Below, in pieces: positions 1 through 6,383 of a stretch of 14,866 nt of DNA. The first letter of the stretch is position 1, and the number at the start of each line of letters is the position of its first letter. Origin of the DNA: JAFLUQ01 sp964537995 (GTDB lineage Bacteria; Bacillota; Clostridia; UMGS1883). The notes under the pieces are model-generated. The model was not told the origin of the DNA. It did not search any database and saw only the letters and a program-made list of their open reading frames with translations. The stretch covers positions 1 through 14,866 of the forward strand of contig CAZICW010000041.1 of the NCBI GenBank assembly GCA_964537995.1. The letters are read 5' to 3'. Position numbers and translations under genes: made by a program.

Positions 1-38
1 TTGAAAATTTTAGCGAATATATAACGGAGGAAGTATTT

Positions 39-626
39 ATGAAGGTTATCGCCGCGACGCACAACGGAAATAAGCTCAGGGAATTTCGGGAAATACTGAA
101 GCCGCAGGGCTTTGAAATAATAACCGAGGAGGAAGCCGGAATAAGTCTTGAGCCGGAGGAAACAGGCTCTACCTTCGAGGAAAATTCAAGAATAAAGGCC
201 GCGGCCATATATGCCGAAACGGGTCTTGCCACAATTGCGGACGACAGCGGACTTTGCATTGACGCTCTCGGCGGAGAGCCGGGAGTTTACAGCGCGCGCT
301 ACGGCGGGCTTGAAAATAACGCGGACAGAATAAAGCTCGTTCTTGAAAAAATGAACGACATTCCCGACGGCCTGCGCACGGCGCGCTTCATATGCTCAAT
401 TGTGTTCATTGCCGCCGACGGGACGGAAATAACCGCGTCGGGCAGCGTTGAGGGAGAAATTACCCATGAGCCGCACGGAGAAAGCGGCTTCGGCTATGAT
501 CCGATATTTTTTTCGCCGGAGCTTGGCAAAACCTTTGCCGAAGCCGAACCCTCCGAAAAAAATTCCGTCAGCCACCGCGCCCGCGCATTGGCGGAATTTC
601 GGAAGAAGCTGGAAAAATCGAAATAA
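39..626 (+). CDS. rdgB: XTP/dITP pyrophosphatase, RdgB/HAM1 family
   Basis: The product (195 aa) is a cytoplasmic house-cleaning enzyme that hydrolyses non-canonical purine triphosphates (dITP, XTP) to monophosphates and pyrophosphate, keeping deaminated bases out of DNA and RNA. Family motifs are all present: the N-terminal THNGNK nucleotide loop (residues 7-12), DDSG with the likely catalytic Asp69 (68-71), the PGVYSARYGG segment (81-90), FGYDPIF (151-157) and the C-terminal SHRARAL (178-184). Length is normal for the family. The ATG is set by a GGAGG at 26-30 with 8-nt spacing. Only 38 bp lie upstream and no complete promoter is visible there, so the gene may be the tail of an operon that starts outside the window. 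It converges on the minus-strand genes that follow. Identification is secure. The exact substrate preference is inferred from the family. Confidence 0.96.
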   Translation: MKVIAATHNGNKLREFREILKPQGFEIITEEEAGISLEPEETGSTFEENSRIKAAAIYAETGLATIADDSGLCIDALGGEPGVYSARYGGLENNADRIKLVLEKMNDIPDGLRTARFICSIVFIAADGTEITASGSVEGEITHEPHGESGFGYDPIFFSPELGKTFAEAEPSEKNSVSHRARALAEFRKKLEKSK

Positions 627-651
627 GGCCGCCGCAGCATTTAAAAAGAAA

Positions 652-669
652 GGGGAGCTGCCGCTCCCC
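652..669 (-). terminator. Intrinsic terminator of the 43-aa minus-strand gene
   Basis: GGGGAGC (652-658) and GCTCCCC (663-669) form a perfect 7-bp stem with a 4-nt loop. Read on the minus strand, it is followed directly by TTTCTTTTT, the layout of a Rho-independent terminator. It lies 12 bp beyond the stop codon of the small gene. On the plus strand the hairpin is followed by A-rich sequence, so it should work poorly for rdgB. Confidence 0.75.
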
Positions 670-681
670 GAATAAAAATGT

Positions 682-813
682 TTAGCAGCCGCAGTTGTTG
701 TTTCCGCAGCCGTTTCCGCAGCCGTTTCCGCACGCGCAGCTTATAAGAAGGATTATTATGATGAGCCAGATAATCCATTCGCAGCCGTTGTTGTTGCATC
801 CGCCAAAGAACAT
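682..813 (-). CDS. 43-aa Cys/Gly/Asn-rich single-span membrane microprotein
   Basis: Reading the minus strand from the ATG at 813 gives 43 residues ending in TAA at 682. The N-terminus is MFFGGCNNNGCEW. A hydrophobic run follows (about residues 13-24, mainly I and L with two W). The tail is made of Cys-Gly-Asn units (C26, C28, C32, C36, C41, C43). Eight of 43 residues are Cys. Start choice is strong: AGGAG (rev. of 822-826) sits 8 nt before the ATG, and a terminator follows the stop. The layout (Gly/Cys/Asn head, short Ile/Leu span, Cys-rich tail) resembles small YjcZ-like and high-cysteine proteins often found in spore formers, but I cannot assign a family. It lies downstream of and on the same strand as a CotH-family gene, so a coat or envelope role is a guess. 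It is too short to be picked up by many gene callers. Confidence 0.75.
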   Translation of the reverse strand: MFFGGCNNNGCEWIIWLIIIILLISCACGNGCGNGCGNNNCGC

Positions 814-874
814 AGTTTTTTCTCCTTATCAAAAATTTTTTCGCGGTCATTGTTTCCTCTGACCGTTTACGATA

Positions 875-901
875 TATACTATGAACTTTGTCGAAATATG
901 T
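875..901 (-). promoter_or_regulatory. Possible sigma-K-type (mother-cell) promoter of the microprotein
   Basis: On the minus strand CATAGTATA (rev. of 875-883) matches the CATANNNTA -10 pattern known for the late sporulation factor sigma-K in Bacillus. An AC dinucleotide (rev. of 900-901) sits 16 nt upstream, as that consensus asks. The start codon would be about 55 nt downstream of the transcript start. These patterns are short and degenerate, and I see no good sigma-A alternative here. Treat this as a hypothesis. Confidence 0.3.
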
Positions 902-920
902 TACTCGAAAAACGCATACA

Positions 921-940
921 GCCGTTTATTCCGAAACGGC
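921..940 (-). terminator. Hairpin overlapping the stop codon of the CotH-like gene
   Basis: GCCGTTT (921-927) and AAACGGC (934-940) form a perfect 7-bp stem with a 6-nt loop that covers the TAA of the minus-strand CotH gene. Downstream on the minus strand a GTTTTT tract starts about 7 nt after the stem. It may be a terminator, but the U-tract is further away than usual. If it is weak, CotH transcription reads into the microprotein gene. Confidence 0.35.
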
Positions 941-3169
941 AATTTCCGCTTCAAAAACCCTGCCGCCGCAGACGGCGCGAATCGTGGCGCGTCCGACGGA
1001 AACCGCTTCCGCGACAGAGCCGGTGAGCTGTACGCCGCTGCCGGTAACGGAAATGCTGTCCGCCGAAATTCTGCCGCCGTCGCTGTCAAAAAGCACAACG
1101 GGGAGCTTTTCGCCCGTCTTCATCTTTAGGAAGCGGTTTGCGCGCGCAATGCCGACGGGTACGGGGTCGGAAAGAGTACACGGATCGGAAAAATCGGCGC
1201 TCACCGTATAGTCCGCGGCTTCGGGAACAAATTCCGCCTCGCCGTAAAAGGTGTCGGTTATTCCGTTGTGCGTAACGGTCAGCTTCGCCGCTTCCCCGTT
1301 TTCGTTCACGGCTGAAACGCGTATGGGAATACCCGCGAACTGAACCGTGGAAAACGAGCTGAAATTGTCGTAGCGTTCGGCGCTTATTTCCGCGCCGTTG
1401 ATTGAAAACTCGCCGCTCGCGGAAAGAAACGTGAAATTGGCGGCGCCGTCTATTCCCGCGCCGTAATTTTCGTTCAGTACATTTGTATATTGCTCACAAA
1501 GCGCAGCGGGACGCTCATCGGCAAAGGCGCGGAATGTGTTCACGGAGTTAATCCAGCCTTCCATTCTGTTCTCCGACGAGCCGCTGCCCAGATTCCAGCG
1601 CAAAAGGTCGTGCAGCTTGCCGACGCTTCGTTCCTCAATCAGTCCGTCAACCAGCCTGTTTGCGTTGTCACTGCTCATCGCGGTCGAAAGATACGCCATC
1701 GTGCGCTGGGCAAATTCGCTTCGGAAATCCGCGTTTTTCAGCAGTCCGCCCAGCATTGCCGTCGCAAACGCGGGATGACGGGCGTCGGTGTCGTCCAGCT
1801 TTTCAAGCGCGCTTAGGTACAGCGTTTCGTGCGCCGAGCTTTCAAAGGCTATGTCGAAATCGTGTATCATAAAACGCCACTTGCCGTCGGCGCCGTAGGT
1901 ATACGGATCAATGCTTTCCTCCGTTACGCGCCACAGCTTGAAATTGTTGCCCGGCCAGTCGTCATTGGCGGAGTAAATATAGGTTATGACCGAATCAATA
2001 TAGTTGTCAATGTCTATGCCGGCGCAAAATTCGGCATAAACGTCGGGGTCGGCAATATCGCCCTCCTCCGCGAGAGAACGCAGATACAGCCATTGCTCGC
2101 GGTAATAGCTTTCGCCGAGCCGGCCTTTTTTGTTTGCGTCGCTCGGACCGGCGGAATACTCCATTTTATCGGTGTATACGCTGCCTGTGTCGGGCAGAAC
2201 CGTATACTGCGGGTCGAGCGTCCAGTCGCGATCCAGGAATACAACATTGTCGTTGTCTATGCCGTAGTGATATTCGACATATCTTTCGTCATACTGCTCG
2301 CGGCATTCGTAAACGCCCCAGTATTCGCCGTTAAGGAACAACGCCGTCGGAGTGCTTGCCGCAACGTCGGCGCGGGTATATGAGCCGAGCTTTTGGGCGA
2401 AAACATCGCGTAAATTGGAAAGCGTCCAATCGGAAATGCGCAGCGTAAGCTTGGCGAATTTATTGACCGAGGCGTCGCTTTTGTAATTTGCCCGAGTATT
2501 GGGAATCAGCTCATATTCGAGATACTTTCCTTCCGAAACGTCGCCCTTTGTAAAATAGAGCCTTACGGATTTTTTCGCGTTGTAGCGGGAGCCGTGTCCG
2601 CTGACCTTGATTTCAATCCCGCGCTCCGCGCCTACGCTGCCGTCGGTTGTGAAATACTGAAAATACGCGGGGACGTTGTGCTCGTAGTTGTAGTTTTCGT
2701 ATATCCCATCGGCGCGGCTCCAAAGGTCGTAGGTGTCAACCGCGAGATTTATCATCGGAAGCTCGTAAAATTCGTTTATGCCGCTGCCGATAAAGTAAGT
2801 TTCGGTGGCGATTTCGCCGACCGAGCCGTCGCTGTTTACGACCGCCGCGCGCACGGTTATTCCGCGGGGAGTCTGCTCCTGCGCAACATAGCCCTGAACG
2901 GTACGCGGAGAAGCCTTTTCCTCACTCAGCGTTATCGGAGCCGTGTACAGCGAAGCGCTTAACGACGGTTCATCGCCGTTGAGAGTATAGTAAATATCGC
3001 CGCCGCCGTAAAGCGAAAGCTGCACGGTGTTTTCGTATACCCCGCTTTTAACGGAAAATACAGGCGCAGCAGCCTTTTCGTTTCCCGCGCCGTCAGTAAC
3101 GCCTATATCGGCGCAAACAGCCGTTGCGGTTAAAATTATCCCCATAATGCAAGCGATTGCTTTTTTCAT
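926..3169 (-). CDS. Secreted CotH kinase-family protein
   Basis: A 747-aa exported protein. Residues 1-20 are a signal peptide (MKK, hydrophobic core, cleavage likely after VCA). Residues about 35-80 look like a chitobiase C-terminal/FN3-like domain (the IYYTLNGDEPS segment). Residues about 130-560 are the CotH domain. CotH hallmarks are SGHGSRYNAKKSVRLYF (190-206), SDWTLSNLRDVFAQ (246-259), LFLNGEYWGVYECREQYDERY (277-297), DWPGNN (404-409) and the acidic DFD (437-439), so the expected active-site pattern is kept. The last ~120 residues look like a small beta domain of bacterial Ig type. Bacillus CotH phosphorylates coat proteins CotB and CotG. Secreted, multi-domain versions are common in gut Firmicutes and their targets are mostly unknown. 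The start has GGAG 10 nt upstream. It is divergent from the stalk/ricin gene and upstream of the Cys-rich microprotein. Kinase activity is inferred. Confidence 0.88.
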   Translation of the reverse strand: MKKAIACIMGIILTATAVCADIGVTDGAGNEKAAAPVFSVKSGVYENTVQLSLYGGGDIYYTLNGDEPSLSASLYTAPITLSEEKASPRTVQGYVAQEQTPRGITVRAAVVNSDGSVGEIATETYFIGSGINEFYELPMINLAVDTYDLWSRADGIYENYNYEHNVPAYFQYFTTDGSVGAERGIEIKVSGHGSRYNAKKSVRLYFTKGDVSEGKYLEYELIPNTRANYKSDASVNKFAKLTLRISDWTLSNLRDVFAQKLGSYTRADVAASTPTALFLNGEYWGVYECREQYDERYVEYHYGIDNDNVVFLDRDWTLDPQYTVLPDTGSVYTDKMEYSAGPSDANKKGRLGESYYREQWLYLRSLAEEGDIADPDVYAEFCAGIDIDNYIDSVITYIYSANDDWPGNNFKLWRVTEESIDPYTYGADGKWRFMIHDFDIAFESSAHETLYLSALEKLDDTDARHPAFATAMLGGLLKNADFRSEFAQRTMAYLSTAMSSDNANRLVDGLIEERSVGKLHDLLRWNLGSGSSENRMEGWINSVNTFRAFADERPAALCEQYTNVLNENYGAGIDGAANFTFLSASGEFSINGAEISAERYDNFSSFSTVQFAGIPIRVSAVNENGEAAKLTVTHNGITDTFYGEAEFVPEAADYTVSADFSDPCTLSDPVPVGIARANRFLKMKTGEKLPVVLFDSDGGRISADSISVTGSGVQLTGSVAEAVSVGRATIRAVCGGRVFEAEIAVSE

Positions 3170-3279
3170 TTTCCGTTCACTCCAATTTATTTTCGGCCGT
3201 TTATCCGATTCGGGAAAACGCCGATTAATTTCAAAACGCCCATTGGCGGCGTGAATCGTTTTACATTTCTCCGATTTTA

Positions 3280-3308
3280 AGTATACACCATAAAAGAAAA
3301 AATTGCAA
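3280..3308 (-). promoter_or_regulatory. Sigma-A-like promoter of the CotH-like gene
   Basis: On the minus strand TTGCAA (rev. of 3303-3308), a 17-nt spacer and TATACT (rev. of 3280-3285) form a reasonable promoter. It would give a 5' leader of roughly 105 nt before the ATG at 3169. The leader contains a short CGCC-CATT-GGCG hairpin but nothing I recognise as a riboswitch. Confidence 0.6.
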
Positions 3309-3317
3309 GATAATTTG

Positions 3318-3346
3318 TTGACAATGAGGGAATTTTATAGTACAAT
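3318..3346 (+). promoter_or_regulatory. Sigma-A promoter of the stalk/ricin gene
   Basis: TTGACA (3318-3323), a 17-nt spacer and TACAAT (3341-3346) give an almost consensus promoter. The transcript should start near 3353, so the start codon must lie downstream at 3378 and the leader is only about 25 nt. Its -35 box is 9 bp from the -35 box of the divergent CotH promoter. Confidence 0.85.
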
Positions 3347-3377
3347 TATAAGAGAAATTGTTTCTGGAGGGAAAATT

Positions 3378-4652
3378 ATGAAAAAAATAACGGCAATACT
3401 TTCTTGTTTGCTTGTTCTCGCTTTGGCGGCTTCCGCCTTTGCCGCTGACGTCTCCGTAATGCTGAACGGCGCGCCTGTAGTCGCCCGCGACGCAAACGGA
3501 AACGAGGTGTCCCCGTTCATCGAGGACGGAACAACCTATGTTCCCGTCAGAGCCGTAGCCGCGGCTCTCGGCGTATCCATCGACTGGGACGGCGACGCAA
3601 AAGCCGTACTTATCGGCGATTGTTCGGGAACGGAACCGGAGCCCGGCGAAAGCGTCGGAGTGTATATAAACGGAAAAAAGTTTAATCCCACCGACGCCAA
3701 CGGGAAAGCCGTTTCTCCGCAGCTTCGGGAAGGAATAACCTATCTTCCCGTGCGCGCCATAGCTCAGCTATTTGCGAAAAAGGTTGACTGGGACGAAGAT
3801 AATTCCGTAGTCTCGATAATCGACAGCGCGCGTGTTGATACAAACAAAACCTATAAAATCGTGCTTCATGATACGAACAGCGTGATTCTTCCCGCGGCCG
3901 ACAACAGCGGCGCCGCTCTTAAGGTAGGCGCTTTCGGCGGCAGCGAAAGCGAGCTTTGGAGCTTTGTCCCCGTTGACGGACAGGACGGCTTTTATCAAAT
4001 CAAAAATGTCAAAAGCGGCTGCGCCATGGATGTAAACGGAGCAAGCCGCGCCGCCGGAGCCAAGCTTTTGCAGTATAACGCGGGCGAAGCGGACAATCAG
4101 ATTTTCATGCTTGTTAAGCTGGATAACGGCGCGTATAAGATAATTTCCAAAAATTCCATGCTGCCGATTGAAAACTCCGCCGGAAGCGTAAAGCAAAATA
4201 TCGAGCGAGACAGCTCGGTTCAGGAATGGGACATTGTCGAGGCGGAAGCAACAGCGCAGGAAAAAACCGCCGAATATAAAACCCTCAGGGTTATGGGCGG
4301 CACGGTTGCGCTGACCTACAGCACCGAGAAAAACGATCTTACCGCGGAATACTGTACGGGCGAAGAAGCTCAGCAATGGACGCTCGAAGCTCAGAGCGAG
4401 GGAAATTATGCCGTAAACACGAGAAACGGAGGACGCAGCATTGACGTCGCCAACAATTCCACAACCGACGGAGATCCGATTATAACCTACGCGTCGAGCT
4501 CGGACGACAATCAGCGCTGGAGCTTTGAAAAGCAGGAAAGCGGCGGATACAAAATAAAGAGCGTTTCGTCGGAGCTTTACATAACCGTTCTGCCCGACGG
4601 CGGCGTCGTTCAGACCGCCGAAGGCACGGTGTTTGAGGTTGCCGAGGTCTGA
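3378..4652 (+). CDS. Secreted protein with two stalk domains and ricin-type beta-trefoil repeats
   Basis: A 424-aa exported protein. Residues 1-22 form a clear signal peptide (AxA cleavage after AFA). Two copies of the copper-amine-oxidase N-domain-like 'stalk' unit follow (about 24-80 and 93-148), each with INGK/LNGA, an aspartate-rich segment, TTYVPVRAVA or ITYLPVRAIA, and WD. The rest (about 155-424) is built of ricin B-like repeats with QxW-type signatures (QEW 282-284, QQW 332-334, NQRW 378-381) and SIDVANNSTTDGDPI. Stalk domains act as cell-surface spacers and ricin repeats bind carbohydrate in known families, so the protein probably recognises sugars at the surface. No cell-wall sorting signal is visible. 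The start is fixed by GGAGG (3366-3370) 7 nt upstream and by the promoter at 3318-3346. A longer reading from 3303 would begin before the promoter itself. The ligand is unknown. Confidence 0.88.
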   Translation: MKKITAILSCLLVLALAASAFAADVSVMLNGAPVVARDANGNEVSPFIEDGTTYVPVRAVAAALGVSIDWDGDAKAVLIGDCSGTEPEPGESVGVYINGKKFNPTDANGKAVSPQLREGITYLPVRAIAQLFAKKVDWDEDNSVVSIIDSARVDTNKTYKIVLHDTNSVILPAADNSGAALKVGAFGGSESELWSFVPVDGQDGFYQIKNVKSGCAMDVNGASRAAGAKLLQYNAGEADNQIFMLVKLDNGAYKIISKNSMLPIENSAGSVKQNIERDSSVQEWDIVEAEATAQEKTAEYKTLRVMGGTVALTYSTEKNDLTAEYCTGEEAQQWTLEAQSEGNYAVNTRNGGRSIDVANNSTTDGDPIITYASSSDDNQRWSFEKQESGGYKIKSVSSELYITVLPDGGVVQTAEGTVFEVAEV

Positions 4653-4685
4653 AGCGTCATTTTTAAATGCCGAGGAGGAAAGCCT

Positions 4686-5312
4686 TTGAAAAGGGAAGAG
4701 CGCGCGATTGAATTTATGAATGTAATGGAGAAAGCCTATCCCGACGCGGAATGTTCGCTTGAAGCGCAAACGCCGCTCCGGCTTCTGATTTCCGTTAGGC
4801 TTGCGGCTCAGTGTACCGACGCGAGGGTTAATGAGGTAACGAAAACGCTTTTCCGAAAATACCCCGATGTCGCCGCCTTTGCCAACGCCGATTTGGCGGA
4901 GCTTGAGGAGGATATAAAGTCAACGGGCTTTTATCGGAATAAGGCAAGGAATATAATCGACTGCTGCCGCCGTCTGATTGACGTTTACGGCGGAGAGGTG
5001 CCCGACACGATGGAGGATCTTTTGTCGCTCCCCGGCGTCGGACGAAAAACCGCGAATCTCATCCTCGGAGATGTATTCGGCAAGGGCGGTATGGTTATAG
5101 ATACCCATGCGAAGCGCATATTGAAAAGAGCGGGACTGACTGACGAAACCGACCCGACAAAGGTGGAATTTGACGTTTCGCCGCTTATCCCGTCGGATAA
5201 ACAGTCGGAATTTTGCCACAGACTTGTGCTTCACGGCAGAGCCGTATGTAATGCGCGCCGTCCGAAATGCGAAATCTGCCCCGCCGCGTCAGTCTGCCTG
5301 AAAAGAGTATAG
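4686..5312 (+). CDS. nth: Endonuclease III (DNA glycosylase/AP lyase)
   Basis: A base-excision-repair enzyme that removes oxidised pyrimidines and cleaves the abasic site. The 208-aa product is full length. It has the helix-hairpin-helix LPGVGRKTA (115-123) with the catalytic Lys121 and the VIDTHAKRI motif (137-145) with catalytic Asp139. These are one residue off the E. coli numbers (K120, D138). The C-terminal iron-sulphur loop is C188-x6-C195-x2-C198-x5-C204, the exact family spacing, so the [4Fe-4S] cluster should be present. The start is TTG: GAGGAGG at 4672-4678 sits 7 nt before it, and the next in-frame ATGs (codons 11 and 14) have no ribosome site. It follows the stalk/ricin gene by 33 bp with no evident terminator between, so it may share that promoter by read-through, although the functions are unrelated. 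Confidence 0.96.
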   Translation: MKREERAIEFMNVMEKAYPDAECSLEAQTPLRLLISVRLAAQCTDARVNEVTKTLFRKYPDVAAFANADLAELEEDIKSTGFYRNKARNIIDCCRRLIDVYGGEVPDTMEDLLSLPGVGRKTANLILGDVFGKGGMVIDTHAKRILKRAGLTDETDPTKVEFDVSPLIPSDKQSEFCHRLVLHGRAVCNARRPKCEICPAASVCLKRV

Positions 5313-5378
5313 CATGACTCCGCAAGGGCAATGCCGGAACGGGCGGGAATGTTGCGATGTAAAAAATTGACAGATAAA

Positions 5379-5415
5379 CGAGCCGCTTGACGCATGATAC
5401 ACGCCGGGCGGTTCG
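5379..5415 (+). other. Unassigned hairpin in the nth-nfnA spacer
   Basis: CGAGCCGC (5379-5386) can pair with GCGGTTCG (5408-5415) as RNA through eight pairs, one of them G-U, around a 21-nt loop. A separate perfect 10-bp palindrome, TCGGCGCCGA, lies at 5429-5438. Neither is followed by a T-run on the plus strand, so I cannot call a terminator for nth. Apart from these and the promoter elements, the 227-bp spacer shows no gene. Confidence 0.35.
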
Positions 5416-5443
5416 CTTTGCGTGAAAATCGGCGCCGAAAAAC

Positions 5444-5467
5444 AGTCAAATAAAATATAATTTGACT
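5444..5467. promoter_or_regulatory. Perfect inverted repeat upstream of nfnA, candidate operator
   Basis: AGTCAAAT (5444-5451) and ATTTGACT (5460-5467) are exact reverse complements around the 8-nt AT-only spacer AAAATATA. The repeat ends just before the -35 region of the nfnA promoter, a position where a dimeric regulator could activate or block. It does not match the Rex consensus (TTGTGAA-N4-TTCACAA). The binding factor is unknown. Confidence 0.5.
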
Positions 5468-5468
5468 A

Positions 5469-5497
5469 TTGCGTTTTTTGATTTTATTTGTTATAAT
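5469..5497 (+). promoter_or_regulatory. Extended -10 promoter of nfnAB
   Basis: TATAAT at 5492-5497 is preceded by TG one base upstream (5489-5490), an extended -10 element. The -35 at the right 17-nt distance is only TTGCGT (5469-5474). The better TTGACT at 5462-5467 is 24 nt away, too far for a standard promoter. A weak -35 beside an inverted repeat is typical of regulated promoters. Confidence 0.7.
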
Positions 5498-5539
5498 AGT
5501 ACAATGATAGTATTATGCCAAGAAAGAAGGGTTTCTGTA

Positions 5540-6382
5540 ATGTTCAGAATCTCGGAAAAAACGGCGCTGAATCCTACGGTGACAAAAATGACCGTGGAAG
5601 CTCCGTTGATTGCGAAAAAGGCGGAGCCGGGACAGTTTGTAATATTGCGCCCGTCCGAGGACGGAGAGCGTATTCCGCTGACAATTGCGGACTTTGACCG
5701 CGAAAAAGGCACTGTGACAATAATTTTCCAAATTGTCGGCGGGGCCACAATGGAACTGAACGAGCTTTCCGAGGGAGATTTTATTCCCGATTTTGTGGGG
5801 CCTTTGGGCGTTGCAAGTCGGGTTGAAGGACTTAAAAAGGTCTGTGTCGTCGGCGGAGGAGTAGGCTGCGCGATTGCGTTCCCGATAGCGAAAAAGCTTA
5901 ACGGACTCGGCTGCGATGTACATTCCGTCGTCGGCTTCAGAAATAAGGATTTGATAATTCTTGAGGACGAATTCAGGGCTGTCAGCAATAAAACCGTCCT
6001 TATGACGGACGACGGCAGCGCCGGCGAAAAGGGGCTTGTCACAGAGGCCCTTGAAAAGCTGATAGCAGAGGGCAACAGCTATGACGAGGTAATAGCGATA
6101 GGCCCGATTGTAATGATGAAATTTGTGTGTGCCGTGACGAAAAAATACGGCATAAAAACCGTCGTTTCGATGAATCCGATAATGATAGACGGCACGGGAA
6201 TGTGCGGCGGCTGCCGCCTGACGGTCGGCGGGGAAACGAAATTCGCCTGTGTGGACGGCCCCGACTTTGACGGCCATCTTGTGGATTTTGACGAGGCGAT
6301 GAACCGCAGCGGAATGTACCGCGAATTTGAGCAGCGTGTCCGCGATGAGCATTGTCGGCTTATGAACAGGGAGGTCAACTGA
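5540..6382 (+). CDS. nfnA: NADH-dependent ferredoxin:NADP+ oxidoreductase, subunit A (FAD/[2Fe-2S])
   Basis: The small subunit of the electron-bifurcating transhydrogenase that links NADH, reduced ferredoxin and NADP+ in anaerobes. The 280-aa product has an FAD-binding barrel with RIPLTIADF (44-52), a nucleotide-binding VCVVGGGVGCAIAF (101-114), and a C-terminal [2Fe-2S] segment with C222, C225 and C237. An aspartate (D217) stands just upstream; Nfn clusters are known to use an Asp with three Cys. The ATG at 5540 has an AGAAGGG-type ribosome site about 8 nt upstream. A longer reading from TTG 5462 would start before the -10 box and is rejected. The paralogous dihydroorotate dehydrogenase electron-transfer subunit PyrK is excluded by the partner gene: nfnB follows immediately. 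Identification is strong. The direction of electron flow in this cell is unknown. Confidence 0.92.
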   Translation: MFRISEKTALNPTVTKMTVEAPLIAKKAEPGQFVILRPSEDGERIPLTIADFDREKGTVTIIFQIVGGATMELNELSEGDFIPDFVGPLGVASRVEGLKKVCVVGGGVGCAIAFPIAKKLNGLGCDVHSVVGFRNKDLIILEDEFRAVSNKTVLMTDDGSAGEKGLVTEALEKLIAEGNSYDEVIAIGPIVMMKFVCAVTKKYGIKTVVSMNPIMIDGTGMCGGCRLTVGGETKFACVDGPDFDGHLVDFDEAMNRSGMYREFEQRVRDEHCRLMNREVN

Positions 6383-6383
6383 G

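Noticed and set aside
641..850. 69-aa Arg-rich minus-strand open frame
   Set aside because: It overlaps the 43-aa gene in another frame, has no ribosome site at its start, and runs through the terminator hairpin. Its Arg runs are the frame-shifted image of the Cys-Gly-Asn repeats.
3303..3377. Longer N-terminus for the stalk/ricin protein
   Set aside because: It would start upstream of the -35 box and put 25 extra residues before a textbook signal peptide. GGAGG supports the ATG at 3378.
3768..4769. 333-aa minus-strand open frame opposite the stalk/ricin gene
   Set aside because: No recognisable domain, no ribosome site, and it crosses into nth. The plus-strand gene has clear domains.
5367..5398. 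TTGACA at 5367-5372 as an early nfnA promoter
   Set aside because: No acceptable -10 hexamer is found 16-18 bp downstream.
5462..5539. Extended nfnA start at TTG 5462
   Set aside because: The TTG lies in the inverted repeat, upstream of the -10 box, so it cannot be in the transcript. The family N-terminus begins at 5540.
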